Source: Priapulus caudatus
Taxonomy: Eukaryota > Priapulida > Priapulimorpha > Priapulimorphida > Priapulidae
Assembly: GCF_000485595.1 (NCBI RefSeq)
Contig: NW_014577690.1
Coordinates: forward strand, 107,514 to 143,853
DNA: 36,340 bases
Reading direction: 5' to 3'
Part shown: one piece after another, positions 9,641 through 20,794 of the stretch
Layout of the letters: each line of letters starts with the position of its first letter
Numbering within the stretch: position 1 is the stretch's first letter
Translations under genes and position numbers: made by a program
The notes under the pieces: generated by a model
The model's input: only the letters and a program-made list of their open reading frames with translations
Database searches by the model: none
Told to the model about the DNA's origin: nothing

Positions 9641-10029
9641 CGTAAATATTGACGTATATACCTCGACGGTCTCGACGTATGAGTGCTCATGTGCTCACGA
9701 TGCGTGTGTTTATTGCCGACCCAATAGTGGTGTCTGGGCGACCGAGAGAAGAGATGGAGAAAATTTAGAATCTTGCGTGGCTACGTATACGCACACACAC
9801 GCGCACGCACGCACTCACGCACGCATCTACCACGATCGCGAGCATGATTAACATGCGAGCAGGAGGAGCGTATGAACTCCTGGTATGTACTTTCAGGTAG
9901 TCCAGATACGAACAATATGCGCTGACCCCTGATCGCTGGCATGCACCTCCACACAGAGACGCGTACACACACACGCACACATGAGAGACGCGGAACAAGT
10001 GCATGCACTACTGAGCGCGCTAACCCCGC
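9641..10029. other. No gene seen
   Basis: Unique sequence with short (CA)n/(CG)n runs around 9788-9830 and 9950-9985. The open frames here are short and low in complexity. Confidence 0.6.
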
Positions 10030-10458
10030 GAATGTTGAGCCCCTCTCTCGCTCGCTCACTCTCTTCTCTCGCGCTCGCTCGCTCGCTCGCTCGCGGTCTC
10101 CCTCTCTTTCTCTCGGTCGCTCGCTCGCTCTGTCGCTCTTGAGCGCGCTCTCTCTCTCTCTCTCTCTGCTCTCCGCTCTCTCTCTGCCCTCACTCTCTCT
10201 CTCTCTCGGCTTTCTCGTGCCTCGGCTAATGTAGGCTCTTTGCCGCGTCGTCTTTCGCGCTCACGCACGCACTTTCTCTCTTTCTTCGCTCTCTTGCCTC
10301 CCTCTCTCTCTCGCCTCCTCGGTCTGCCTGTCTGTCCGCGCCCACTCTCTCTCTCTCTCTCTCTCTTCTCTTCCGTCTCTCTCGTCTCTCGTCTCTCTCT
10401 CTCTCCATGCTCTCTATGCATCTCTCCTTCTCTCTCTTTCTCTCTCTCTCCCTGGAAT
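10030..10458. repeat. CT-rich (polypyrimidine) tract
   Basis: Interrupted (CTCT)n and (CTCG)n on the plus strand. It forms a mirror counterpart to the GA-rich tract at 11140-11345 across the inverted repeat between them. Confidence 0.95.
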
Positions 10459-10584
10459 ACGGACCGAAATCAGCGGACCGGAGGAAAGCCGTCTACAGCC
10501 CGGCGCGGCGTTAAAAATTACACGTGTATAAGACGAAGGACCGCACAGTGTTGCGCCTATCCCTGCTTGGTCGTTCAGGCCAGT

Positions 10585-11130
10585 AAGGCTAGCCCGCTAC
10601 GCTAGCGGCCACTACGGCCAGAATCCGACCACCGCCTGCGGCAGTAATGCATGCGGGCTAAGTACTAGAGCTAGCCAGTAGCACATGGTTAGTAACGCTG
10701 AGAGGGCTCTATGTCCCCCGGGTACTGCAGAAGGTACCCTGGTACGATCCCGGTATATGCCGAGTACGTACCATGGTACTATCTAATAATGCCGCGACGT
10801 ACCTTGCCTACTCCACTATGAGTCCTAATGCACTATGAACCCTTAACCCTAACCTAAATCCTAACCCTAACCATATCAAATAAGTGACCAGGGTACGTTC
10901 CGAGTATACCGGACGACGTAACCGAGGGTACGTTTCCCGCCAGTACCCTGGGGCGACATAGACGCCTATGAGCGTAGTAACAAGCCCGGCGCTCGGATAA
11001 ACACGGGGTGTGTCTACAGGCTAGCTCTAGTACACTATAGGCCGCGTGCAGTTGCCGCAATGGCTATAGATCTTCTTATTACGGATCGCTGCGGGACCAA
11101 CTTAGTAGCGGGCTAGTATAGACTAGAGCT
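10585..11130. repeat. Inverted repeat around a telomere-like core
   Basis: The left arm (about 10640-10760) is the reverse complement, with indels, of parts of the right arm (10885-11063). Matching blocks are gttagtaacgct, gggctctatgtccccc, gggtactgc, ccggtatatgccgag and actagagctagcc. A third truncated inverted piece lies at about 11106-11130 (gcgggctagtatagactagag). The right arm is the same module that follows the truncated retroelement at 1706-1878. The spacer holds degenerate CCCTAA repeats. Confidence 0.7.
10838..10872. repeat. Degenerate telomere-like repeat (CCCTAA)n
   Basis: About five consecutive ccctaa-type units with two variants (ccttaaccct, acctaaatcc), the C-rich strand of the TTAGGG metazoan telomere repeat. 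They lie at the centre of the inverted repeat and directly beyond the presumed 3' end of retroelement copy 2. As read on the retroelement strand they are GGTTAGGG-type. Confidence 0.7.
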
Positions 11131-11139
11131 ATGTCTCCA

Positions 11140-11345
11140 GGTGAGAAAAGAAAACGAGATGAAGAAGAGAGAGAGACGAGAGAGCAGAGAGACAGAGCAG
11201 ACGAGAAGTGAAGACAGAGAGCGAGCGAGAAAGAGAGAGTCGCGAGAGACAGAGAGCTGGGAGCGAGAGAGAGAGAGAAAAGAGAGCGAGAGAGAGAGAC
11301 GAGCGCGCGAGAGCGAGAGAGAGAGAGGAGAGAGAGGGGGGAAGC
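11140..11345. repeat. GA-rich (polypurine) tract
   Basis: Interrupted (GAGA)n with GCGA variants on the plus strand. It is the purine counterpart of the CT-rich tract at 10030-10458. Confidence 0.95.
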
Positions 11346-11559
11346 CGGTTTACGCGTACGCATGCGCGCGCCGCACATTAAGCGCGCGCGTGTTTATCGA
11401 GAGCCACAGTGACGGCGACATGAGGTTCATAGAGTTCAGTGAGAAAAATACCGGGAAGACTGCAGCTACAACACAGGAGAATTACGACGTGAAGACGACG
11501 GGAGGGGTCTCTGATTTCTGATCTTTGATTGTGTAGCTGGCGATCGACCGCGTACCTAC

Positions 11560-14500
11560 GCGTATATGACCGCAGGCGGTGGGGCATGGTGAAATTAGGT
11601 GACGCTCCCGGCGCAAACCCGACAGAATGGGTCGATTACGGTCTGTGTGCAGGCATTCTAGTCCAGCGTATGGCCCGTGGAAAGAATGAGTTCTTTGAAT
11701 TCCTCTGTTCGAGGTTCTAATGCCTCGCGATTGTGTTGTCGGTTTTGGCCTCCTTGTGCGCGATGACCCATCCTGATGTACTGGCACTTTGGGCCGATCG
11801 CAGTACTTCAGAGAGAATTTTGTTGAGCAAGGTTGAGTCGCTTCTCTTTACGCGTAGTGGAGATTCGGCCAATTAAGTGAGATTGTACCATGCAGTTACG
11901 CGCTGTTCGGTTCTGCCCATAATGTTGCAGACGAATGTAGCTGCGCGGCGTTGGATCTCTTCAATTTTTCTGTCTTTTTTAAAATGTGGTGGTCCAGGAC
12001 TGTGCAGCATACTCTAGGCTTAGAACGAATGAGAGATTTGGCTATGGCTGTGGTTTCAGCGTTTTTGGCGCGTATTTCAAATTCTTTTTGACGAAGCCAA
12101 GGGTGCTGTGGCTTTCGCAACATAAACTATTGATATATTTGCTCCGACTCAGGTGTTCGAGGAGAAGTACGGCCGGAGATACAGAGTGACTCAACCTCCT
12201 GGCAGAAATTTTCCATCGTATTTCGTAGACCGCAGATACGCACTAGCGTCTTTTTTCCGTGTTGCACGGCAGGAGTAACACTTCTGGGGCGTTTAATCGC
12301 CATCCGTCCAGGGTCTCGGCCCGAGGATGTTAAGGATTGGACACAGCCTTGCTGGCAGCATGTGCTGATCGCTTGATGAGTTCATCAGCCTATATAGGCA
12401 GACAATCGGTGCGGCGACACAATCGCACTTTGCTGGTTACAGTGGCGGTAGATCATTGATGTGTTAAGAAGGAACAGTAAAGGCCAAGGACAGTCTCCCT
12501 GTGGGAAACACCCGAGCTCGCATCTGAAACACAATCGGGAGTGTTCCCATTCCACGCGACTTTGTTGCTGATCAATGAGCAGTAGAATTTCCTGGATCCA
12601 TATTGAGTATGCTTGTTTCTGCATGCGTAGTGGCCCTTAGCTTCTTCAGCAACGGCTCTGAGGGGCACTCGTGTCGCATGCCTTGGTGAAGTCGCAGAAC
12701 GGTATAGCAATCTGTGTCTTGTTATCATGGTTGTGCTAGGAGGTCATTGCTGCGCGCGTATCAGTAGCAGCGGTTTCAACAGGAATGTCTCGTTGAAAGC
12801 CGTGTTGAAAGCGTTGGTCAGATGTTGTGGGTTTCCAAGTGTTGACCAGTATATGACGATAAATTAGCATGTTTCCAGAAGTTTACTGCAGAACACATGT
12901 AAGAGACAACTGGACGCGTAGTTTTTGCACATGCTGCTGTCTTCCTTTCTTGTATATACTGGAGTAACGAAAGCATTTTTCCATCGGAGGTAGTTGCGCG
13001 CATCATCAAGGGATGGAAAATCGCACTCAATATGGTGCTATGGCTCGTGAGCTGTTTTTTTTCAGAATGCGGCTTGCGGATGGCATCCGGACGACACGGC
13101 CTGTGTTGGGTTGATTCGTGCTGAGAAAGCGTTTTTACGCCAGTTTCAGTCTATGGTGATATTCGCCAATAGCATGGTTTCGGTTGCACACTACTTGAAT
13201 GTTGCCAGGATGTTACTGGTGTTTTCTTGGCGTGAACACAGACTTGAACTGATCGTTCAGGAGATTGAACTTTGAGATCAAAATCTGCATTACAGTTTTT
13301 GCAGACGATACTGCCGAAGAGCGTTAATATTCCAAATATTGTCTGCTTTTTGAAGATGTAATGCTATCTTCCAAAATGTTCTTGGGCTATTCTCTTTTGA
13401 GACGGAGATTGAGGATTTGGTGCGAGATATACCGAGTGATTGTTTATTAATTTCCGAACGAGTTCGTTGTGTTTTTACCGGAGGTGTGTTGTGCCGCACT
13501 GCGGTTTTGATGTATTTTGTGAAAGAGACGTTGCTTTTCTTGGATCGCTTTCTGAATTGCTCCATTCACACCATGGTAGCTATGTTCCCTTTTTATCAGC
13601 ATTGTGTGGGATGAAATTCTAACTTATGCTAAGCATACCGTCCGCTTGAATTTGCGTCGCAAGTTTGCATTGACGCAACGTTGGTGGAAGCAGGTCGGGC
13701 CTCGCAGAAACGCCTGCTGCCAGTTTTGCCGCTTGCTGCTCTAACTTTGTCCCAGTCTGCCTTGATGGTACTGCGGTATTGATCGTTGCTTGGTTTTTCA
13801 CGACAGGGTTTTAATGTCGGCAGTCTGGTGATAAACCATTCAGTGGTGGTCTCCGACCCATGTTGGGCAAGTTCTGACTGTTTTTTCCCAAGGACGGGTT
13901 ATTTGTAAAGAAAGATCAAGAATCTCTGTTTTATCTCGTTGGTTCAAAACTGTAGTTGTGCCGAGCGAATGCCTGCTGGTCTTGATATCAAGTATTTCGG
14001 GCATAACTCCGGGCTTGCGAGCTCAGATTCCACAGAGTTTGTATGCCAGTCGATGTCGCCAGTTGCTTGAACATCACCGCCTCATAGTGAATGGTTTTAA
14101 ACCTGGCATCTGGCAGGCAGTTTGGTTTAGAGAGGTGTTGCAGTTCTTCAACTGCGTCGGCGTTTACATCTGGTGCGTGTAAAAGCTGCCTATGACAAGG
14201 GACTTAGCTCTTCAAGGAGTTACTTTGACAACCCGCAAAATGATTTCGGGGTCTGAATCGCTTCTGTAAGGTGTTCACTCACAAAGCAGGAGCTTCCATT
14301 GCGATAAGACCCGGCCTCCGTGGAGTGTACTGTTTTTTTTCTGTACACCTTATATCTGGTGGAATTTTCTGGCCGTGTGAATTGTGCTGTTGCGTTTTGA
14401 TCACACCCAAGATAGCAATCTGGTTGGACCGTAATCAACAACTGGCGACAGCAAACTGGGGACTTCTTTTTGCTTTTAATCTACTGCTCGCAATGGAACT

Positions 14501-15250
14501 ACCATGAGTTCCAGTTGTTGCACTTTTCACGTAAGGGTATCTCTAAGAGGGGATCATCATTAGAAGTACTATTTGGCCGGTCTCTCGATCTAGGCGTACA
14601 ATGGACTGGAGGGTGCCTCGATCGTGGGCGAACTAAGTCACAGATTGGGTTGAAACAAGATCTGCTGAAGCCCACAGAAATGTTTGCTCGCGTGCAGATC
14701 CAAGAACACTGAAGGCGGTGTTATAGGCTCAAGTTCATAGCAAATGAAAATGTAAATGATTGCGACATTTTGATTGTTCGGCAACTTGGCCACAATCCAC
14801 AGAAACGTCGATTTCTCCAAGCACGTATCGTGGCGATGAGCAGTAACTTAACCACGTTTGTGTGGCTACCAAATATCCAATCATCACAGGCAAAATCGCA
14901 CGCTGGGCGACCAAGTGACTGCGCGCGTCGCAGTACCGCGAAGGGAATATTGAAAACGTTCTTGTGGTCGCTGGGTGTTTAATTCAACGTCCGGCCTCGC
15001 CTACCCAAAGAAGTGCCTACAATTAAAACGGCAGCGCTCAAGTGTGTTTAGGATTAAACTTCCTCTGAAAGGGGTAGCGCCCGCGAGAGTGTTTCCTTGA
15101 AACACAGACTGCAGGCGATAGGTGTTTGACTGATGATGGAGTTGTGATAACCCAGGCTTTCAAACGTTGCTGACTCGTAGCTGGGAGGACGAGAAGCAGA
15201 CTTCTAGCTTGCCGGCTGGAACAAATAGGTTAGGCAGTAGGATTGGAGTT
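11560..15250 (-). pseudogene. Frameshifted ORF of copy 2: 2A-like leader, PHD, endonuclease, reverse transcriptase
   Basis: Fragments in successive minus-strand frames are recognisable. DVELN is at 14977-14991. ATAQF..PENS (14330-14400) is the endonuclease region. KKSNVSFTKYIKT...PRTFWKIA (13290-13565) is the pre-RT segment typical of CR1. YKKG and LSLTCV (about 12900-12975) precede the fingers. TQIAIPFCDFTKACDT (about 12655-12715) is RT motif A, which carries its catalytic Asp. A GVPQG-like block followed by PLLFLL is at about 12475-12530. The motif C region (about 12385-12430) is garbled, so the YADD-type pair is not readable. LRKPQHPWLRQKE...LIRSKP (11930-12120) is the thumb. NSFFPR-like residues are near 11690. 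The retroelement would copy its RNA at a nicked target; this copy is dead or badly sequenced. Confidence 0.75.
14977..14991 (-). other. 2A-like motif remnant (copy 2)
   Basis: The codons for D-V-E-L-N are conserved with copy 1 (2498-2518). The next bases carry extra nucleotides, so the downstream residues are out of frame. Agreement of both copies up to this point supports a real 2A-like leader in the parental element. Confidence 0.6.
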
Positions 15251-16324
15251 TTAAATATATTAAGCAATGTATAAGCAGGGCCGTAGGTGAGAAACAACGA
15301 CTAATGAATTACTTTATCGTCGGCCGAGCGTGAGGAGGGTTACCATTCAGAATCTCGGTAGATAATTCATATCCGGGAACAGTTCTAAATGTAAGCAACA
15401 AGATGGCTGTCCTTGGAGCTGGGATTTCGTATCCTCGTAGTTGAAGAACGGTACAGAGCCTTATAAAATTGTGCGGTCGCGGTAGGCTTTTGACTGTGCG
15501 TTAAGATTGTTTAGTTATAGGTGTTTCAACTTTGTAGCTTCATGTGGGCAGATAAACGCCAACGAAAGTAATTACTAAAATTAATTTACTGAGTAATACT
15601 ATACTTAGTAGTAGTACTAGTACTAGACTTCGTCCCGGCAGCCGCCCCAGTACACACGCAAGACGGAGATAGTAGGCTGTGTTAGTGGTAATATAGCGAA
15701 TATATAACACTCACAACTGTGCTGAATTTGGCAAGCTGGACTTCTGGTCCAAGTGTAAACAAAGAGGCAGTGTAAGTTTTCGGCGGGAAAATTCTAAAAC
15801 GAAATGGCTGCCGGTAGTTTTTGCTAAACCCAGCTATAGTTTTTGTAGTACACAGCACTCTACCAAGAAACTATTTATATAGCGTATAGCAATTATTTTA
15901 CCAGATCGATGAGATACGTAGTCATTTATATTTGTTAGTAGAGATTATTTCATGAAACTATATTGCAACTAATCCTGATATCACCCGACGATCACTCTTC
16001 CAAAAAACACGTCATGCACGACCACTGCCAGATGGAAAGTCCTGGGATGCGGTGTGGGTGATGGCTCGCCTGCTGTTTAAAGCTGGCTTGCCAGCGCTTG
16101 ATTTCTGACCCGCTTATCTGAGGCTATTAGAAGATATCCATACCTAAAACTATTTGGCTTTATCTGTCATATAATAATTTAATATAATAATCTTACAAAT
16201 TTGAACACTTGTGTATCATCCATAAGGATTCTCTTTCCCAGGTACATGGCTTTCAGGGCCAGGGACAAACTCACGAGTCAAACGACTTGACGAGAAGCTT
16301 TAGTTATACTTTAGTTACATAATC

Positions 16325-16372
16325 ACATAGATATATATACCAACCAAATTGGTTGGTATATATATGCTATAA
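16325..16372. repeat. Palindrome, copy 2 of the 44-nt retroelement palindrome
   Basis: Same arms as 3750-3793, with an extra a at the centre and an extra g in the right arm. Confidence 0.85.
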
Positions 16373-16486
16373 TAAATCATAGGATTGGAAATAACTGTTA
16401 GGCATATTAACAACGCGACACACACGTAGAAACAAAACACAATGACAGCAAACAGCGAACCACAACGTCATCCCCGTACGCTCTGT

Positions 16487-16710
16487 CAGGGCGTAGCTAC
16501 GGGGGGGCCTGGGGACGTGCCCCCCCACACATTTTCTGTGCCCCCCAGGTGCCCCCCCCACTGAAAATAAAATTGAATTAAAAACAATGCCGTTAGAACA
16601 GTATAATACAAAGAAAAGATTATATATTTGTGCCCCCCCCCACGAAATGTAAAGCCCCCCCACGCCAGTGCCCCCCCCCCCCGCGCTGAAAAATCCTAGC
16701 TACGGCACTG
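16487..16710. mobile_element. MITE / non-autonomous DNA transposon, possibly hAT-like
   Basis: A 224-bp insertion present in retroelement copy 2 and absent from the same place in copy 1 (the site equivalent to about 3896-3905). Terminal inverted repeats are CAGGGCGTAGCTACG at the left and, reversed, CAGTGCCGTAGCTAGG at the right. The interior has long C/G homopolymer runs and no ORF. Flanks read gctctgt on the left and gctcgtg just right of the end, consistent with an imperfect 8-bp target duplication of gctctgtg. That and the CAGGG(C)GTAGCTA-type termini suggest hAT, but the superfamily is inferred. Confidence 0.75.
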
Positions 16711-17236
16711 CAGCTCGTGCTTCGTCGACTCGACTCTCAATCTCATCTTAGTTCCACAGCGCTATCGTACAGGCGGAACAAGGCTTATAACTACGCAAAT
16801 GAATTACAAAATAAAGAAAATATCACAAAACTTATATAATTTCCGATAAGATCTGGATATCTAGCACTATATAATTACGCCTTTCCAGCGATTCGTTGTG
16901 TGTGTAAATGCGATCACAGTTCTATTTACATCACAGCTCGTTGCTATACAATCTTGTAGGTGGAATCCTCAAACTATCGTGGCTTTTCAAGTTCGTAGAT
17001 GGGGCGGGCGCCTTCGTCTTCGTGTTCAAATGTCACAGTTGTCGTAACCGGCTGTAAAAAAATAACCAAGAGCGATATATACCAAGATGATCTAACTAAC
17101 GTACACTAACATCATGGATGCGTACTTTGCTACGACAAAATTATACAGTACAGAGCACAATTAAATAATAGTATATTGTCCTTGGCGTTACAGTTACAAA
17201 TACGGTTACATGGCGTGGTTTTCCCAGGTACCACTA

Positions 17237-17379
17237 CACGCGCGTGTATGGTGCATATGAGGCACGCCCGTGTCTGTGCATGAGACCGCACGCGTGTATG
17301 TGTGCATGAGAGCACGCGTGTATGTGTGCATGAAGGCACGCGCGCGTCTGTGCATGAGAACGCGCGTGTGTGCATGTGT

Positions 17380-17385
<6 letters not shown>
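17237..17385 (-). repeat. Tandem 22-24 bp 5' monomers (copy 2)
   Basis: About five units of the form gtgtatgtgtgcatgagagc plus acgc with variants. They continue into the (GT)n tract at 17389. They correspond to 4414-4485. Confidence 0.65.
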
Positions 17386-17388
<3 letters not shown>

Positions 17389-17420
<32 letters not shown>

Positions 17421-17423
17421 GTG

Positions 17424-17455
<32 letters not shown>

Positions 17456-17512
17456 TGCGTGTGTGTGTGTGCGTGCGCGCGCGTGTGTGTGTGCATGTGT
17501 GTTTGTGTGTAA
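17389..17512. repeat. (GT)n / (GTGC)n microsatellite
   Basis: GT dinucleotides with a GTGC/GCGT block around 17437-17480. It separates the retroelement 5' end from the stop codon of the gene at 17536-20794. Confidence 0.95.
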
Positions 17513-17535
17513 TTACTATTTCTAGATTGCCACTA

Positions 17536-20500
17536 CTACCTTGTATAGGTATGTTGCGCTGCAACGCTACTGGCCTCTCCAACCTGCTCGTCGTCCATCG
17601 TATCCGCCATCACAGGTACCGACGCTGTGACACCGGCCTCATAACCTGAATTATGCTCGCCGGTACCGGTAGGTGGCGCTGGTGCCTGGTTTCGGTATTT
17701 TGGTGCGGGTGGTATCGGTTTATCGGTGACGTATAGCGTAGGTGGCGGATAGATTAAATCCGTGGTTACGGCTTGAGCTTCCGCCGTTTCTTGCGGCGGC
17801 AACGCTTGTGGCTGTACGGGATACGAACCCGGCACGAGCTTTATCGGTGGCATTACATACGTACCATTCGCCTACAAGAAAACAAAAGTTTTTATTTTGC
17901 ATTTAGGAATTGCAGTGAATAAAGCACTCATGTGTAGTTGAGTAACGTATATGCATGGCGCATGTAAATAAAGGTGCGATAGTTGCACGTATCGTATGAA
18001 ACATACCGTAGCACAGACAGCTGGGCAGCTTGCGTAAATGACTGGCTATATGTATATTGGTCTCAATATCTTCACACCCTGTGTGTATGTTATAGTAGAT
18101 AAAATATTTGGTATCATTGTTTGGTATTATATAATAAATTTTTGCTACTTCCACATGGTAATACATGGTAAGAACGAGAAAAACACAATATCAGTATAGC
18201 GCATGACACGAGAGATAAACAAAATAAAAACGCATTTAAAAGCAAGAGTAAATGACTCTTTAAAAATTCCCCGGCTTAATTTTAAATGTCAAAATAACCC
18301 TGTCAAACGTCAATATATCATAGATATATTTATATTTTTCAAGTATTAATCGTAAATAAAGTACATAAGTAAACGTATGAAAGTAAAAAGAAAAACTAAG
18401 TAAGTATTGAAAAGTAGAAGTATTGACATCGATATAGCACATGACACCAGAGATAGACGATATAGTGAAATATCTCTAACATGTTTCATAATGCGATAAA
18501 ATTAAGTTTATTGAAAAATTCTTATTGAGAAATCAGAAAAAAAGGCAAACTCGGTTAGTCCTTATGAAATGATTTTGTTTGTGGTGGGGCTTTGTATCTA
18601 CAGTGTAAATTATATGATCGAGAAATTATATCAATACAAAACGCTTTCTCTTTGTGAATATACTTGATAAAAAGCACATTGGACGTACAATACAAGGAAT
18701 GCTTAATGAAAAGAAGCACGTATAAAAATTTGCAATAGCAAAACTATAAACCGAGGTAGCAGTTGCAACTTGCGCCCGACCGTGCGGCAAAACAACGTTA
18801 ATAAACGTGCGAACAGGTGGTTGGTCCTGTTTCTCGCGAGATAAACCATACGCAGTGGTAAATTCTGCCGTATCGATTCTGAGAGACATCTGTAGAAACC
18901 CGTCTGAAATAATTGGCACAGTAAAACTCGTTTAGTTATCGTAAAAATCTAGTTATCGTGAAGATTTCTTCACAGGTCGCATTACGGTATAACGTACATG
19001 CAGATGATTGACCTTCATGTTTATTCTTCCTCCCCCGTTCTTCTCCTCCTCCTCCTTCTCCTCCTCCCACTTCTCCTCCTCCCCCTCCTCCTCCTCCTTC
19101 TCCTTCATCTTCTTCTTCATCTTCATCTCCCCCTTCGTCCTCTTCGTCTTTCAACCAAGTCTATCCAACGCACCACGCACCTGTCCCCGGCGCTTCTTCC
19201 TAAGTTCCTCCATCTTTCGGTACATGACGACTAAGCCAGCGATACTGAGGAGGATGAGCAGACAGCCGATACTGACCATCACCGCTCCCGCGATCATAAG
19301 CGACCTGAACATAGAAGGACACAACGTTTGACAAGGGCCCTGCATAGCCACTAACCTCGTAAATATTAATCTTCAACGCCTAAGGGACTATATATCGAAG
19401 ACGGAATCCTCGGCAACTGTGAGGCTGAAGTTCTATTACGTTAGACTGACTACCATCGATATATATATAAACACAATGACACATAAGGGACATTAGGAAT
19501 TACAAAATTAAATGGAAAGATAAAAAAAGTAAAATAATTTTTCCCGCGGTGTGATATTAGTGGGTATTATTTGTACAGGATGGCCCATGCATGTAGGCAC
19601 TACTGAGTGTGTAGTGGTGTTTACAAGGTGTTTCCACTAGGTTGGGTTAAATCTAGAAAGGTTTTAGTTGAACCGGAATCCTGGGTAGTGACTACGGGGT
19701 GTAGTTTCACTGGGTTAGGCTAACTCTAGAGCGAGTTTTATTTAAACAAGGGGGGCTGTGTAGTCCCTACGGCATGTAATGGCGCACTTGTGTACGAGTG
19801 TTTCGCTAGGTAAGACTGACTCTAGAAGGTTCTTTAATTAAACAGAGCACCTGGGTAGGCACCGCAGGGTGTATAGCTCCACAGCGTTAGTTCCTGCTAT
19901 ATTCTTGAACAAAGGCGTGTTCTTCTGATTTACATGTTTATTTAAGACGACTACACAAAACGGTACACCAACTCCTCGTGGCTACTGAAACACTCTCCAT
20001 TATCGATTATCGGATCAATAAGACACTTGCAGATATTCTAGTGTATTCTGGGTACTCAACATCAAATACATAACAGTTCCAGAGCTTTCGCGAAAATAGA
20101 TGACGTCAAGAGCTAATAGTACTTTATTATTAGCACTTGATGACGTAACATAGCAACGAATAGCTAGTAATGAACGACATATGGGGTCTAACTAGTTTTT
20201 CATAACTCCGCCTTATTATTAGAATTACATGGACGCTGTCTAATCTAACTTCACGTGTCATAAAGAGGCAACTCATTGACGCTATAAAAGATGACGGCTT
20301 GTGGAGTAGGCGAAAGATGGAAATAAAAGCGATGAGAACGAAACATTAGAGCGGCCTCATAAAAGCAAAAGAGAACAGATATAACAGTAAAAAAGTAACG
20401 CGGCGAGAGAGAAATACTCGGCACGCAGTTGGAAAAGATTAATATTCAGATTGGCGAGAAACAAAGGATTACGATTCCTACAAACGTACCATCGACGACC

Positions 20501-20794
20501 GACCATCGACATCGAGTTATCCGATACATTGTAATTAACGTAAGCGCTGTTGCAATAATGCGTCAGCACATGAAACGCTCATATTTCGTCAGTGACTCCG
20601 TGATGACGGGTCTACGGCAGTAAATACCTCTGCGACTCGTCCTCGGAGTCATACAAGGCCAACAGCACGGCGCCGACGATGACGCTGACGATGCTGATCA
20701 GCAGAACGCAGCCGCCAAATTGCAGCAGACACTTGATGCAGCACGGCGTGTGCTTCCAGATTTGTCCCAGCAGTTTGCAGCAGCCGCAGCACAT
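17536..20794 (-). CDS. Three-exon gene: 208-residue two-pass membrane protein with Cys-rich N terminus and Pro-rich tail
   Basis: Minus-strand exons are 20794-20628, 19304-19181 and 17871-17536. Exon 1 starts at an ATG with A at -3 and an in-frame TAG 12 bases upstream. It ends at AG/GTATTT, and the split codon is completed in exon 2 after TTCTATGTTCAG/G. Exon 2 ends CAG/GTGCGT in phase 0. Exon 3 begins after TTTTCTTGTAG and stops at TAG. The protein has MCCGCCK plus CCIKC (palmitoylation-like cysteines), TM1 about residues 26-48, the acidic loop DSEDESQ, TM2 about 57-84, the basic stretch RKMEELRKKRR, then a 110-residue tail with PPP, IPPAPK and APAPP motifs that could bind SH3 or WW domains. 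Basic residues on both outer sides and an acidic loop predict both termini in the cytosol. I do not recognise the family. The retroelement copy 2 begins 150 bases beyond the stop. Confidence 0.7.
17903..19150. other. Intron 2 of the two-pass membrane gene
   Basis: AT-rich. It includes a 97-codon minus frame (18626-18919) that I do not regard as coding, and a plus-strand (CTC)n/(CTT)n tract at 19027-19145 just inside the exon 2 donor. No other gene is seen. Confidence 0.6.
19027..19145. repeat. (CTC/CTT)n polypyrimidine tract
   Basis: Trinucleotide-like ctcctcctt and cttcatctt repeats. On the gene's strand this is GA-rich and lies 36 bases downstream of the exon 2 donor, so it could act as a splicing enhancer or be neutral. 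Confidence 0.9.
19560..19900. repeat. Degenerate tandem repeat, about 3.5 units of 75-100 bp, in intron 1
   Basis: Recurring blocks in order are ttcNctaggtt, ctNactctaga, ggttttagttNaac, ctgggtagNNactacNgggtgta and tgtttc. Units start near 19630, 19708 and 19803, with a partial unit before. There is no ORF. It lies in intron 1 of the two-pass membrane gene. Confidence 0.65.
20106..20140. mobile_element. Miniature fold-back element with TCAAG ends (copy a)
   Basis: The stem tcaagagctaata pairs with tattagcacttga over 9 nt of loop, with one A-A mismatch. It is flanked on both sides by tgacg (20101-20105 and 20141-20145), like a 5-bp target duplication. The terminal sequence is shared with 22841-22916. 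Flanking TGACGTCA and TGACGTAA are also CRE-like. Confidence 0.35.

Larger units (their letters stand above)
10885..17385 (-). mobile_element. CR1/Jockey-like non-LTR retrotransposon, copy 2 (near full length, decayed)
   Basis: On the minus strand the element runs from 24-bp 5' monomers (17385-17237), through a 1.9-kb leader (containing a later MITE), the 2A-like/PHD/EN region (about 15250-13700), reverse transcriptase (about 13500-12300), thumb and C-terminal region (about 12130-11650), then a possible 3' UTR and the module at 11063-10885. Order and domain content agree with a CR1/Jockey-superfamily LINE of about 6 kb. Frequent single-base indels break the frame every 50-90 codons. It is collinear with copy 1 for the 5' half. 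The 3' boundary is inferred from the shared module and is uncertain; the region 11345-11560 matches nothing I recognise. Confidence 0.75.

Noticed and set aside
10056-10605. Arg/Glu-rich and Ser/Leu-rich frames, also at 11079-11521 and 34144-34644
   Set aside because: Translations of CT/GA tracts; no coding evidence.
18626-18919. Minus-strand 97-codon frame with an acceptor-like site near 18925, considered as an extra exon of the two-pass membrane gene
   Set aside because: No donor in a suitable frame, and exons 2 and 3 already join in phase without it.
20283-20292. TATAAAAG as a core promoter
   Set aside because: No gene starts downstream on the plus strand; a single TATA-like match in AT-rich intronic DNA is expected by chance.
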